Below are positions 8,534 through 16,754 of a DNA stretch of 64,000 nt, in pieces; within the stretch, counting starts at the first letter, position 1, and each line of letters opens with the position of its first letter. Both the position numbers and the translations under genes were made by a program. The notes beneath the pieces were generated by a model. The model was not told the DNA's origin, did not search any database, and worked only from the letters and a program-made list of their open reading frames with translations. The DNA is from Hyphococcus aureus (GTDB lineage Bacteria > Pseudomonadota > Alphaproteobacteria > Caulobacterales > Parvularculaceae), in contig NZ_JBHRSH010000001.1 of the NCBI RefSeq assembly GCF_042643165.1, positions 1-64,000 on the forward strand, written 5' to 3'.

Positions 8534-8962
8534 CTAGGATGGTCCGACGGGAAGGATCGCGTAATCCGCAAGGTCATACCCCTCTTCACCAGTGACAACG
8601 CTGTCTCCGCTGGTGAGCCAGGCATGCGCCTCCATTTGCGCGCCGGGATTTTTCGCCACACCGACATGGAGCGTCGATGAATGTCCTTTCATTGCAAGAA
8701 GTGTGCGTGCAGTAAGCGCGCGGACAAGACAAGTGCATCGCGGAACCGCTTTGCCTGAGTAGAAAACAGTAAAGCGCACCCGGCGTAAAAAAGCTTCCGG
8801 CGCCGCAGGTCCGTTCGGCTTTGCAGGAAGCAGTGGCTCAAGAAATTTATAGGAGGTCAGTGTAAGGCCTGTGCGAATAAAAACATTCAGCAACCAGGCC
8901 AATGCGACAAGCCGCATGTCGCGTAGACGTAATTGGAAAAAAGTCCTAGCGAACGCCCTCAT
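8534..8962 (-). CDS. Lasso leader peptidase, transglutaminase-like Cys protease (B2)
   Basis: This 142-residue protein belongs to the transglutaminase-core/JosN family that removes lasso leaders. A hydrophobic helix lies at about 17-30. The catalytic region R-C-T-C-L-V-R-A-L (Cys78 most likely nucleophile) and E-A-H-A-W-L (His113) fit the Cys-His pair, and the acidic partner may be Asp120. It lacks its own leader-recognition domain, which is supplied by the separate B1 protein; such split B proteins are typical of Gram-positive lasso clusters. The ATG at 8962 overlaps the B1 coding end by 17 bp, and the cyclase gene follows directly. Confidence 0.9.
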   Translation of the reverse strand: MRAFARTFFQLRLRDMRLVALAWLLNVFIRTGLTLTSYKFLEPLLPAKPNGPAAPEAFLRRVRFTVFYSGKAVPRCTCLVRALTARTLLAMKGHSSTLHVGVAKNPGAQMEAHAWLTSGDSVVTGEEGYDLADYAILPVGPS

Positions 8963-9227
8963 CGCAGATCACCAATCCCGCTTTTTCAAGCTTTTCAATC
9001 AGAGAATGAAAATCTTGCGTCGCGCGCTCTTCAGCGACGTCGTATCTTGCGACCAGATCAGCGATAATTGCGCCCTCTTGCCTGTCCTGGAGCAGGTTTT
9101 TCCAGATATCCGCACCGACAGGGTTGAGCGAGTAATAAACATTGGTGCGCGTATTCAGTAATACGGCTCCATCGGATACTGTAGTATAAACTACACCTTC
9201 CGCATCGACTTTGACAGATTGAGTCAT
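8946..9227 (-). CDS. PqqD-like RiPP recognition element (B1)
   Basis: This 93-residue PqqD-fold protein binds the precursor leader and presents it to the protease and cyclase. The core L-N-T-R-T-N-V-Y-Y-S-L-N-P-V-G-A-D-I-W is the typical PqqD signature, followed by a winged-helix-like C-terminal part (D-V-A-E-E-R-A ... L-E-K-A-G-L-V). The ATG at 9227 is preferred to a TTG at 9248; neither has a strong ribosome site. It lies 62 bp downstream of the precursor gene and overlaps B2, so it is part of the same operon. Confidence 0.9.
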   Translation of the reverse strand: MTQSVKVDAEGVVYTTVSDGAVLLNTRTNVYYSLNPVGADIWKNLLQDRQEGAIIADLVARYDVAEERATQDFHSLIEKLEKAGLVICDEGVR

Positions 9228-9289
9228 GGGATTACGCAACTTCGACAATCCGACGGAACACTACCCGCCAGATTGCCGCAAGGACATCC

Positions 9290-9433
9290 TCAAGAAAATG
9301 TCAGGTCGTTGAAGCTGGTGCCGGCGACAAAGTCTTTGTCAAGATCGTCACCCGTGCTGTTGCCCAGCGTGACCTCTTCAAAAGAGCCGACCAATTCCAA
9401 CTCCGGAGCTTCGTAGTTAAGCTTGTCAGTCAT
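9290..9433 (-). CDS. Lasso-peptide precursor (A), 47 residues
   Basis: Read directly from the minus strand, this short frame encodes leader MTDKLNYEAPELELVGSF (residues 1-18), then EEVTL, then a 24-residue core. The leader matches Y-x2-P-x-L-x3-G-x-F-x3-T exactly (Tyr7, Pro10, Leu12, Gly16, Phe18, Thr22). Thr22 is at -2, so the core starts at Gly24 (G-N-S-T-G-D-D-L-D). Ring acceptors at the right distance are Asp9 (9-residue ring) or Asp7; position 8 is Leu. Phe12, Phe18 and Phe23 of the core are possible plugs. The core ends L-T-F-S, so a C-terminal Ser is available for the kinase gene in the operon. GGGGG lies about 10 bp before the ATG. B1, B2, C, K and D follow immediately. Expression and structure are inferred. 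Confidence 0.88.
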   Translation of the reverse strand: MTDKLNYEAPELELVGSFEEVTLGNSTGDDLDKDFVAGTSFNDLTFS

Positions 9434-9554
9434 AGCCAATATCCCCCGCATTTGTTGCAGATGCGAAATCCTTGCATTCTTCCTTACGTATCGTCAACGT
9501 TTTTATGACCGCAGGTGCACAAAATTTAACCAGGAAATTAGAAAAAATCGCCCT

Positions 9555-10667
9555 CTAGCCGATTCTCGCGTCAAAATGGAGTTTCTCATAAATGTCATCC
9601 CTCATTTCTGCTAACAAGTATTGGCGTTTACTTGTCAGGAAGTAATGCCCCAAGTTCTTGAAAGTAGAGCCCAGCCATAGATCTTCGATCTCCCGCGCCT
9701 CGCCTCTGGTCATGGTGACCCTGGCGCACAGTGCGAGCAGCCTCGCGCCGAAACGCTTCGCCGCATCGGCGCCCGCCGCCGGCAACGGCTGACCGTAAAG
9801 ATCACGAAGCAAGATCATCGTCTGGCCGATAGCGTTGCCATAGCCCGCAGCCACAGCGTTCCTACAGTAAGCATCAATATCTGTATACGGATCTTTTTGT
9901 ATCAGCCAATAGACGTCTGCAAGCCATTTGAGCCGCGACCAGGCGTGCTGGCCGCCATGCAGGCATAGGTAAAGAAAATTCTCACTATCCGTCAGGGTGT
10001 TGCATTCGACCTGATCGAACAGAACAATTTTCTGCGACGCAGCGCCTGCTTTGGGACAAAGATGCGGATTGTCAAACAAGCGCCAATGCACCTCGACAAT
10101 GGCGCCCGTCCCGGGGTTCATAAAGACAAAGTCTTTTTTAATGTCACGCCACTTTTTCACCAACGCCTCTGATGCGTTCGCGGCGGGTTCGACGCGCAAA
10201 AAACCGATGCCGCCCAGCAATCTTTGCGTTTCATCGACTTCAGTCTCCGAGACAAGGAGGTCAATATCGCGGTTGTGGCGCAGCCCCAACTGGTCAAAAG
10301 CTGAGTGCGACATGGATAACCCTTTCAGGAGAAGAGGCTCCATTCCCCGGTCCTGAAAAGCACGCAAAACAGTCTTTAACTCTGCAAGCGCCCTCACCTC
10401 CAAGAGCAACGCTTTTTGCCGCCAGTCCTGCAACGCGCGGCGAATGCTTTCCGGCGGCGCCGCGCCCGCGTCGTGCTGATCCGCGACCGCTAGCAAATTG
10501 GCGGCAACGAGACCGGTCACACGGTGGCGCTGCGCCAGCGACAAAAACAAGGTCCAGTTCAACTCGTCACCGGTGCCGTCAATCTTGAAAAAACGAACGA
10601 TTTCAGCAGGTGACTTCGTTGCCGCGACAAGCAGGCGGAACTCCTTGCTATGCCGCCTCAGAGACAT
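9555..10667 (-). CDS. Nucleotidyltransferase family protein (PF14907-like), lasso tailoring candidate (N)
   Basis: This 370-residue protein has the nucleotidyltransferase-fold motif L-L-L-K-G near 112-116 and R-D-I-D-L-L-V near 133-139, where Asp134 and Asp136 are probable metal ligands. Members of this family occur next to HPr-like kinases in RiPP and EPS loci, including Bacillus lasso clusters such as pseudomycoidin (PsmN), where the enzyme acts after phosphorylation. Here it is immediately upstream of precursor A (121-bp gap) and overlaps the EEP gene by 10 bp. I infer that it modifies the phosphorylated lasso peptide; involvement in polysaccharide decoration cannot be excluded. Confidence 0.82.
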   Translation of the reverse strand: MSLRRHSKEFRLLVAATKSPAEIVRFFKIDGTGDELNWTLFLSLAQRHRVTGLVAANLLAVADQHDAGAAPPESIRRALQDWRQKALLLEVRALAELKTVLRAFQDRGMEPLLLKGLSMSHSAFDQLGLRHNRDIDLLVSETEVDETQRLLGGIGFLRVEPAANASEALVKKWRDIKKDFVFMNPGTGAIVEVHWRLFDNPHLCPKAGAASQKIVLFDQVECNTLTDSENFLYLCLHGGQHAWSRLKWLADVYWLIQKDPYTDIDAYCRNAVAAGYGNAIGQTMILLRDLYGQPLPAAGADAAKRFGARLLALCARVTMTRGEAREIEDLWLGSTFKNLGHYFLTSKRQYLLAEMRDDIYEKLHFDARIG

Positions 10668-11689
10668 TCCGCGTCACTGTCGCTCGTCGCGCCTGCAGTT
10701 GTTTTCAGGGCCAAACTCACAATAACCGGACGATGATCGGAACCGTTTGCGGGACCGAGGCGGATATCTCTCACCTGGAAGCGGTCCCCGACATAGACAT
10801 GATCGATTGGCAAAAGCGGCGGCAAATAAGGGTCATCCGCCGGCCAGGTCATCAGGCCATGGGTTATTCTTTTCACGCCAAGCGCATGGTCGAGGTCCCG
10901 CAGGGCGAATGACCACGGGGTTGCATTGAAATCGCCGGCGACAATGATCGAGTCAGGAGGAAACTGCTCCATCTCTTTTGCGAGCCGCACCATATCGCGC
11001 TCTTGCTTGCGCGCGCCGCCGGGACGCGAAAGATGCACCGAAACAATTCGCGTAAGGGCGCCGGAAAAACAGCTTTCCGCATAGGCGGCGGAGAGCGTTT
11101 TGCGGTTTTGCGGATCCCCTTTCGCCAATCCTTTGGAAAAACGTGGCGGCTCGCGCAGCAAAATCAGGGTTGAGCAATGCGCTTTGGAGCTAAGGCAGTC
11201 TATCTGATACGGATATTGCGTAATCAGGGCATCGAGGATTTCACGGGATCGATCGCCCGCCTCCTGCAGCAGGACAATATCCGCCTTTTGAGCGGCGATC
11301 CATTCAGCCGCGACCGGCCCGGCGGAGTTACGCATGTTCAAATTGTAAGATACAATTTTAAGCGCCTCAGGCGCGGCGGGCGCCCTTTGCGGCCGAACAA
11401 AACCGGCGATTTCCGGACCAATGAAAACCCAACTGAGATATAGCGTCGCCGCGAAAAGCAGGGCCGGCGCCGCCAAAACGGTCTTGTGTCCGGCGGACCA
11501 GACAAACCATGCTGACGTCAGCGCGATAAACGCCAATAAAATCAGCCAGTACGGCATTGCATGATTATAAATATCGAGCGCCGGACGCTGTTCAGCCAAC
11601 TGACTCAAGCCAATGACCAGCAATCCAGCCAGACATGCAAGCAGCGCGAAGACGCTCACCACGAGCCGCCATGGTCGCCGAACCCGCAC
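10658..11689 (-). CDS. Membrane-anchored endonuclease/exonuclease/phosphatase-fold hydrolase
   Basis: About three hydrophobic helices occupy residues 8-105 and are followed by an EEP-superfamily domain: I-V-S-Y-N-L-N-M, L-L-Q-E-A-G-D-R, V-A-G-D-F-N-A-T-P-W and the C-terminal G-S-D-H-R-P-V hold the metal and catalytic residues (Asn, Glu, Asp, His). Enzymes of this fold cleave phosphodiesters or phosphomonoesters; with this topology the active site is probably periplasmic. I place the start at a GTG (11689) preceded by GGAG, because the longer frame to 11782 runs through a putative control element. It overlaps the nucleotidyltransferase gene by 10 bp and heads the lasso transcription unit. The substrate is unknown. 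Confidence 0.8.
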   Translation of the reverse strand: MRVRRPWRLVVSVFALLACLAGLLVIGLSQLAEQRPALDIYNHAMPYWLILLAFIALTSAWFVWSAGHKTVLAAPALLFAATLYLSWVFIGPEIAGFVRPQRAPAAPEALKIVSYNLNMRNSAGPVAAEWIAAQKADIVLLQEAGDRSREILDALITQYPYQIDCLSSKAHCSTLILLREPPRFSKGLAKGDPQNRKTLSAAYAESCFSGALTRIVSVHLSRPGGARKQERDMVRLAKEMEQFPPDSIIVAGDFNATPWSFALRDLDHALGVKRITHGLMTWPADDPYLPPLLPIDHVYVGDRFQVRDIRLGPANGSDHRPVIVSLALKTTAGATSDSDAECL

Positions 11690-11768
11690 TTTGTCACTCC
11701 GTTGCTGGCTAAAAATCCAAGGCGGCGCTAGGCCCAAGCGAATGTTGCGAACGCGAAATTCGCTTGTA

Positions 11769-11784
11769 TTGCATTGCAACATAG
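11769..11784 (+). promoter_or_regulatory. Copy of the recurrent KTGC-N3-GCARCATAA element
   Basis: ttgcattgcaacatag, one mismatch, followed by a tataat hexamer at 11785-11790. It lies between the divergent EEP/lasso operon and the beta-barrel gene and could control either side. Confidence 0.5.
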
Positions 11785-11970
11785 ATATAATAGGCCAAGG
11801 TGAATTTCAACAAATTTGTGGTTGCGTAGCCCACCTCAAATTGTTGACTGGGGGTGGCTTTCGTGGCGAGGATAAACCCAAGCCCTATGTATCAACCTCC
11901 TGTTTTCAGGCGGTTTCTCCGTTTATCCGAAAATGCGCGAAGCGCGCGTCACGTTCGCTCGCATCCTGAT

Positions 11971-13278
11971 ATGAACACCCTCGAAGGTGGGGTGTTGCAA
12001 CGCACCAAATCTGGCAGGGAAGCAAAGGCTTTAGCGCTCGTCGTCAGTGGCGGCGTGTTCAGCGGAGTCTATATGGACGCCGCCGCGCAGGAGATCTTCG
12101 ACGCCGCGCCGCCGAATGTCGCGGGCAGCCGCGCCCTGCCCGGTTATCAACCCCTTGGTTTAAGACTGGGCGGCGTTGAAGTGTTCCCCGCGTTAGAGGT
12201 CGGGATTGAACACGACTCAAACGTTTACGCCCGCTCCGGAAACCGAAACGAGGTTGCTTCTGACAGCGCGGCGATTATCGAACCGCGGTTGCGCGCTCGC
12301 AAGCAATGGGGCTCCCTTCGCGCTGAAGTCTCAGGGCGCAGCCTGCTTAAACAGTATTTTGAAGAAACCAGCGAAAATCGAAGCGACTATAGCGTCAACG
12401 CAACGCTAGCCGGTCCGATCAAGGACAATACCGGTTTTGCGTTGAATACATCCTTCAACTCCAGAGACGCCTTTCGCGGCACGGCTGAAAATGATCTTGG
12501 CGACGGCGCCCCGATCGGGATCAAGACTTACTCCGCCTCTTTGTTATTCGCGCACGCCTTTGGCCGCGCCAAAGTAGCCCCCCAATTATTCGTAACGTCC
12601 ACGGACTATACATCGCGAGACGGCGCCGTCGCCGATCAGGACTTCAGAGACCGCACCTTTTTGGGAGGACGTTTGCGTGCGTCTTATGATGTCAGCGAGT
12701 CCGCCGCCTTCTTCGCAACCGGCACATTGGCCCAATATCAATATAAAGACGACCGGGACTGCTGTGACCGCGATTCTGACTACACTGCGCTCAGGGGTGG
12801 ATTCAGCTATAATGTAACGGAACTGATCACGAGCTCAGTGTCTGTCGGCTATCGCAACAACGATTTCAAAAGCGACAATTTTTCGGATTTTGGCGGGCTC
12901 AGCGTTCGGGCCGAAATCGATTGGTATCCGACAACGCTGATCAGCGTATCCCTGCAGGCCGACCAGAACATCACAACGAGCAACTTTGAACAAATTTCAG
13001 CGGTGTCGCAAACCCGTGCAGCGGTGTCAGTAAATTATGAATTACTGCGCAATTTAAATTTGCGAACCTCTTTCAGCATGACCCACGATAATTTTGAAAA
13101 CATCGACGGTTCGGTCAATCGTTATCTCGGGGATTTCTCGGCCACCTACAAGGTAAACAGAAATATCGGCGTTGAGGTGAAGGCCGCCTATAGCGGACGA
13201 TCCGCCAATGCTGACTTTCCGCTATTTAATGACTCTGACTCCACTCGCCTCACCGCCAAACTTGTATTTGCGATATAG
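11971..13278 (+). CDS. Outer-membrane beta-barrel protein of the polysaccharide locus
   Basis: From the ATG at 11971 this gives 435 residues: a signal peptide (about 1-40, hydrophobic A-L-A-L-V-V-S-G-G-V-F, cleavage near A-A-A-Q) and then alternating beta-strand sequence with many aromatic-ended repeats to the terminal L-V-F-A-I, as in BBP2-type outer-membrane proteins. The frame is open from 11854, and an ATG at 11887 is the alternative start, but it would give an unusually long n-region. Proteins of this class sit next to wzc/wza-like genes and may help release or anchor the polymer at the outer membrane. It is 56 bp upstream of the wzc-like gene and probably co-transcribed. Confidence 0.82.
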   Translation: MNTLEGGVLQRTKSGREAKALALVVSGGVFSGVYMDAAAQEIFDAAPPNVAGSRALPGYQPLGLRLGGVEVFPALEVGIEHDSNVYARSGNRNEVASDSAAIIEPRLRARKQWGSLRAEVSGRSLLKQYFEETSENRSDYSVNATLAGPIKDNTGFALNTSFNSRDAFRGTAENDLGDGAPIGIKTYSASLLFAHAFGRAKVAPQLFVTSTDYTSRDGAVADQDFRDRTFLGGRLRASYDVSESAAFFATGTLAQYQYKDDRDCCDRDSDYTALRGGFSYNVTELITSSVSVGYRNNDFKSDNFSDFGGLSVRAEIDWYPTTLISVSLQADQNITTSNFEQISAVSQTRAAVSVNYELLRNLNLRTSFSMTHDNFENIDGSVNRYLGDFSATYKVNRNIGVEVKAAYSGRSANADFPLFNDSDSTRLTAKLVFAI

Positions 13279-13334
13279 GGTGTCTCTATGGTTCGACCGG
13301 TTGGCATAATTTCTGATCCAGTGAAGGTGATATT

Positions 13335-15605
13335 GTGAGTCTGCCGGAAATATTTACGGGGAACAGCGACGCGCAACCGCCTGCGGAGCGGCTTGCGCCT
13401 CAGCAATACTCCTCCCGATATGACCGCATGGACGACGACCGGCTCGATTTCCAGCTGATCCTCAGCTTCTTTTTCCGGCGGGTCAGGCTTTTCACTTACA
13501 TCACCATCATGGTGTTCCTCGCGGCGGCGGCGCTGACGCTGCGCCAGCCGAAAACCTACTACGCCCAGGCTGAAGTCGCCCTCAACACGCGCGCCATTAA
13601 TCCGGCGCCGGAAGTTTTTTCGGTCCTCAGCCGGCTGCCGCGAGGCGACTCCGAAGTGAATACGGAATTACGCATCCTGCGCTCGCGCGACCTTGCAGCA
13701 GTCGTCGTCGATAGACTCGATCTTATCCACGATCCGGATTTCAACCCCCGTCTGCGCAAGGAGCCAAAGGGACTGGCCCGGTTAATCGACTATTTTGAAG
13801 GCGAAGCGCCGCCCGTTGTAGAGCTTTCAGAAGAGGACATTGAAGCGGCGAGACCTCTTGTTATCGATATCGCCAGAAGCGGTCTCATGCCCGTGCGTAT
13901 TGGCGACAGCTATTCCCTGCGCATTGGCTATGAACACAGCAATCCGCAAAAAGCCGCCGCGATGGCCAACGCCTTTGCCGAAGCCTATGTCACCGATCAG
14001 CTGACTCAGAAAAGAACGAACGGCCAGCGAACGGCGGACTTTCTCAGGGCGCGCATTGACGAGCTAAGCCTGCAGGCCAAGGAAGATTATCAGCGGGTTC
14101 AGCAGTTCCGCATTGAAAACGACATGCTGAGTTCTACCGGGGTCACCCTGACGGAGCAGGATATTTCCGCTCTCAATCAACAACTGGCGCTGGCGAACGC
14201 CAAATCCGCCGAAGACGAAGCGCGCCTCACCACAGCCAGAGCTGCGCTCGCCGAAGGGTCGCTCGGAGATAATCTGAGCGAATCCCTCTCTTCAAGCGTC
14301 GTTTCGTCTCTTCGCTCCCAACGCGCTGCGCTGAGCGTAAAGGTCGCAGAATTTCGCGGCCGCTACGGTCCAGAACACCCGGAGCTTCAAAAAGAGGAAC
14401 GCAAACTCGCGGACCTTGATCTGGCGATCCAAGCGGAAATTGACCGCATCATATCTGGACTTGCGGCGCAGGCCCGCGTTTCGCGTCAGCGCGTCGCCTC
14501 TATGACCGAGAGTCTCGAGGACGCAAAATCCAATCTCGTACGCAATAACCGCGCAGAGGCGGAGCTCAACGATTTACAACGCCGGGCCGAGACATCCAGA
14601 GCGCTCTATGAAAGCTATCTGGAAAACTTCAAGGAAACCGTTGCGCGCGAAGGCATTGAGGAATCGGACTCACGCATTCTCTCCGAAGCCAGAACGCCCG
14701 GCTCCCCCAGCAAGCCCAATATCATGTTCAATCTTGGCTTTGGCGCGATCTTTGGCGTGATCCTCGGCGCAGCGATATGCCTCATCACAGAGATGAATTT
14801 TTCAGGACTGACGACCAACAAAGAAGTTGAGCGTGAGCTGAACGTAAGAAGCCTCGGCATCATGCCGCTCAACAAATCCTTTAAGCAGCGCAAGGAGACA
14901 GCGCTGAAGACTGTCGTTCATTGCGATGGCTCCCCATTGCGCGAAGCAATATTCAGCATTCTCACATCCGTTGAGTTTATGGCGTCGCCAAAAAAGTCGC
15001 AGGTCATTTACGTCAGCTCAGCCCTTCCCGGTGAAGGCAAGTCGACTTTCTCCGCTTGCCTCGCCGCCGTCGCCGCACAAAACAAACGCGCGGTGGTTGT
15101 CGATTGCGATCGGATGCGCACCGGCTTGTCCAAGATTTTTGACACCGGAAATTCTCCCGGCCTGAAAGCCGTACTTGAAGGCAAGGCCACACTCGATCAG
15201 GCGCTTGTCTATGACGAGGAATCCGGCTGTGCGGTTCTACCCATCACCCAGCGCTTCCCGAGGAAATCCCGGCTTCATCATGAAGGCGCTTTTGGCGCGC
15301 TTATCGCTTCCCTGCGCGAACGGTTTGACTTTGTCATCCTTGACGCCGCGCCTATCCTGCCCGTCTCAGAAGCGCGCGAGCTTGCCGCCTATGCCGACTT
15401 TGTGGTGCTGGCGGTCCACTGGCGTAAAACCTCGCGCGACGCCATCCGCGAAACAATTCGGCTTTTGCCTGCGCGCGTGCGGGACACGATGGGCGTCGTC
15501 CTGACCCAGGTGAATGCGAAACGGCAGTCTCGTTTCGCTATTGGCGATCCCTATTACTACTACCATCGGTACAAAGACTATTACAAAGTGCGGAGCAGTG
15601 CATAG
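13335..15605 (+). CDS. Wzc-like polysaccharide co-polymerase with C-terminal tyrosine autokinase
   Basis: This 756-residue protein has an N-terminal Wzz domain with a first membrane helix near 54-72, a long periplasmic coiled-coil part (about 200-440) and a second helix near 462-482. A cytoplasmic BY-kinase follows: Walker A S-A-L-P-G-E-G-K-S-T near 562-571, Walker A' V-V-D-C-D near 590 and Walker B F-V-I-L-D-A-A-P near 665. The tail has a Tyr cluster (D-P-Y-Y-Y-Y-H-R-Y-K-D-Y-Y), the expected autophosphorylation site controlling oligomer state and chain length. The start is GTG at 13335 with AAGGTGA just upstream. It lies between the outer-membrane and glycosyltransferase genes. A low-molecular-weight phosphatase partner is not in the immediate neighbourhood. 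Confidence 0.94.
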   Translation: MSLPEIFTGNSDAQPPAERLAPQQYSSRYDRMDDDRLDFQLILSFFFRRVRLFTYITIMVFLAAAALTLRQPKTYYAQAEVALNTRAINPAPEVFSVLSRLPRGDSEVNTELRILRSRDLAAVVVDRLDLIHDPDFNPRLRKEPKGLARLIDYFEGEAPPVVELSEEDIEAARPLVIDIARSGLMPVRIGDSYSLRIGYEHSNPQKAAAMANAFAEAYVTDQLTQKRTNGQRTADFLRARIDELSLQAKEDYQRVQQFRIENDMLSSTGVTLTEQDISALNQQLALANAKSAEDEARLTTARAALAEGSLGDNLSESLSSSVVSSLRSQRAALSVKVAEFRGRYGPEHPELQKEERKLADLDLAIQAEIDRIISGLAAQARVSRQRVASMTESLEDAKSNLVRNNRAEAELNDLQRRAETSRALYESYLENFKETVAREGIEESDSRILSEARTPGSPSKPNIMFNLGFGAIFGVILGAAICLITEMNFSGLTTNKEVERELNVRSLGIMPLNKSFKQRKETALKTVVHCDGSPLREAIFSILTSVEFMASPKKSQVIYVSSALPGEGKSTFSACLAAVAAQNKRAVVVDCDRMRTGLSKIFDTGNSPGLKAVLEGKATLDQALVYDEESGCAVLPITQRFPRKSRLHHEGAFGALIASLRERFDFVILDAAPILPVSEARELAAYADFVVLAVHWRKTSRDAIRETIRLLPARVRDTMGVVLTQVNAKRQSRFAIGDPYYYYHRYKDYYKVRSSA

Positions 15606-15638
15606 AACCATAGCGCGCCAATCGCCCCGGATTTCTCC

Positions 15639-16754
15639 ATGGATACGCTGAAAAAATATCCGCGCGTCGCGATTGTCCATTACTGGCTTGTGGGCATGCG
15701 CGGCGGTGAACGCGTGCTGGAGCGCCTGCTGCACCTGTATCCGCAAGCCGACATCATTACGCATGTTTATGACCGCGAAGCCGTCTCTGAGATTATTCGG
15801 GACAGGAAAGTAATCACCACTTTCATCAACAAACTTCCCGGCGCGCAGAAACATTACCAGAAATATCTGCCTCTCATGCCCGCCGCGCTCGAAGAGGTGA
15901 ATTTAAGAGGATACGATCTCGTCATCAGCAGCGAATCCGGTCCAGCCAAAGGCGTCATCACGGCGCCGGATGCGCTTCATATTTGTTACTGCCACTCGCC
16001 TATGCGCTATCTTTGGGATCACTATCACGACTATCGAAGCCAGGCAGGCGTGATGAGCCGAACGGTCATGCCGCCTTTGTTTCACTATCTTCGCATGTGG
16101 GACATTTCCACGGCGGCGCGGATCGACAGCGTCGTTGCAAACTCCAATTTTATCCGCAAGCGCATCAAGAAAAGCTGGGGCCGCGACGCAAGCGTCGTCT
16201 ATCCTCCGGTTGCGACAGACCTTTTTCAACCGTCCAATGATGTAAGCGACAAATATCTCTGGGTCGGACAAATGACCCCTTACAAACGGGCCGATATTGT
16301 TGTCGACGCCTTCAACGAATTAAAGGCGCCGCTATTGATGATTGGAAAAGGCGAGCTTTCCAAATCAATTGCCAGGCGCGCGAAGTCAAACATTACGATC
16401 TTGCCTCATGTGAGTTTCGAGGAGCTGCGCCAAGCCTACGCCAATTGCCGCGCGCTGATCTTTCCGGCGGAGGAGGATTTCGGGATTATTCCCGTGGAGG
16501 CGAACGCGGCCGGGCGACCGGTTATCGCCTACGGCAAAGGCGGCGCCGCGGAAACAATCATCGACCGTAAAACCGGAATCTTTTTCAAAGAACAGACGGC
16601 GTTGTCTCTGACGCAAACCATCACCGAATTTGAAAGCTGGCTGCCCCATTTCGATCCCGGCGACGCCATTGAAAACGCTTCCCGGTTTTCGACGCCAGCC
16701 TTCGATGAAAATATGCGCGCAGCAATCTCCGCCGCTGAACGGGATTGCGCATAA
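15639..16754 (+). CDS. Glycosyltransferase family 4
   Basis: This 371-residue GT-B enzyme resembles WbaZ/mannosyltransferase-like GT4 proteins. The N-domain begins V-A-I-V-H-Y-W-L-V-G-M-R-G-G-E. The acceptor-loop region has C-Y-C-H-S-P-M-R-Y-L-W-D near 118-129. The nucleotide-sugar site contains E-E-D-F-G-I-I-P-V-E-A (E-x7-E) near 282, and G-K-G-G-A-A-E-T follows. It adds a sugar to the lipid-linked repeat at the cytoplasmic face. The stop overlaps the polymerase start by one base (TAATG), and the wzc-like gene is 33 bp upstream, so all three form one unit. Donor sugar cannot be read from the sequence. Confidence 0.9.
   Translation: MDTLKKYPRVAIVHYWLVGMRGGERVLERLLHLYPQADIITHVYDREAVSEIIRDRKVITTFINKLPGAQKHYQKYLPLMPAALEEVNLRGYDLVISSESGPAKGVITAPDALHICYCHSPMRYLWDHYHDYRSQAGVMSRTVMPPLFHYLRMWDISTAARIDSVVANSNFIRKRIKKSWGRDASVVYPPVATDLFQPSNDVSDKYLWVGQMTPYKRADIVVDAFNELKAPLLMIGKGELSKSIARRAKSNITILPHVSFEELRQAYANCRALIFPAEEDFGIIPVEANAAGRPVIAYGKGGAAETIIDRKTGIFFKEQTALSLTQTITEFESWLPHFDPGDAIENASRFSTPAFDENMRAAISAAERDCA

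Noticed and set aside
9434..9554. Copy of the 16-bp element before the lasso precursor
   Set aside because: tcgcatctgcaacaaat (minus strand, 9450-9466) is similar but has a 4-bp spacer and lacks CATAA; too weak to call.
11690..11782. N-terminal extension of the EEP protein
   Set aside because: It runs through the control element and has no similarity; the GTG at 11689 has a ribosome site.
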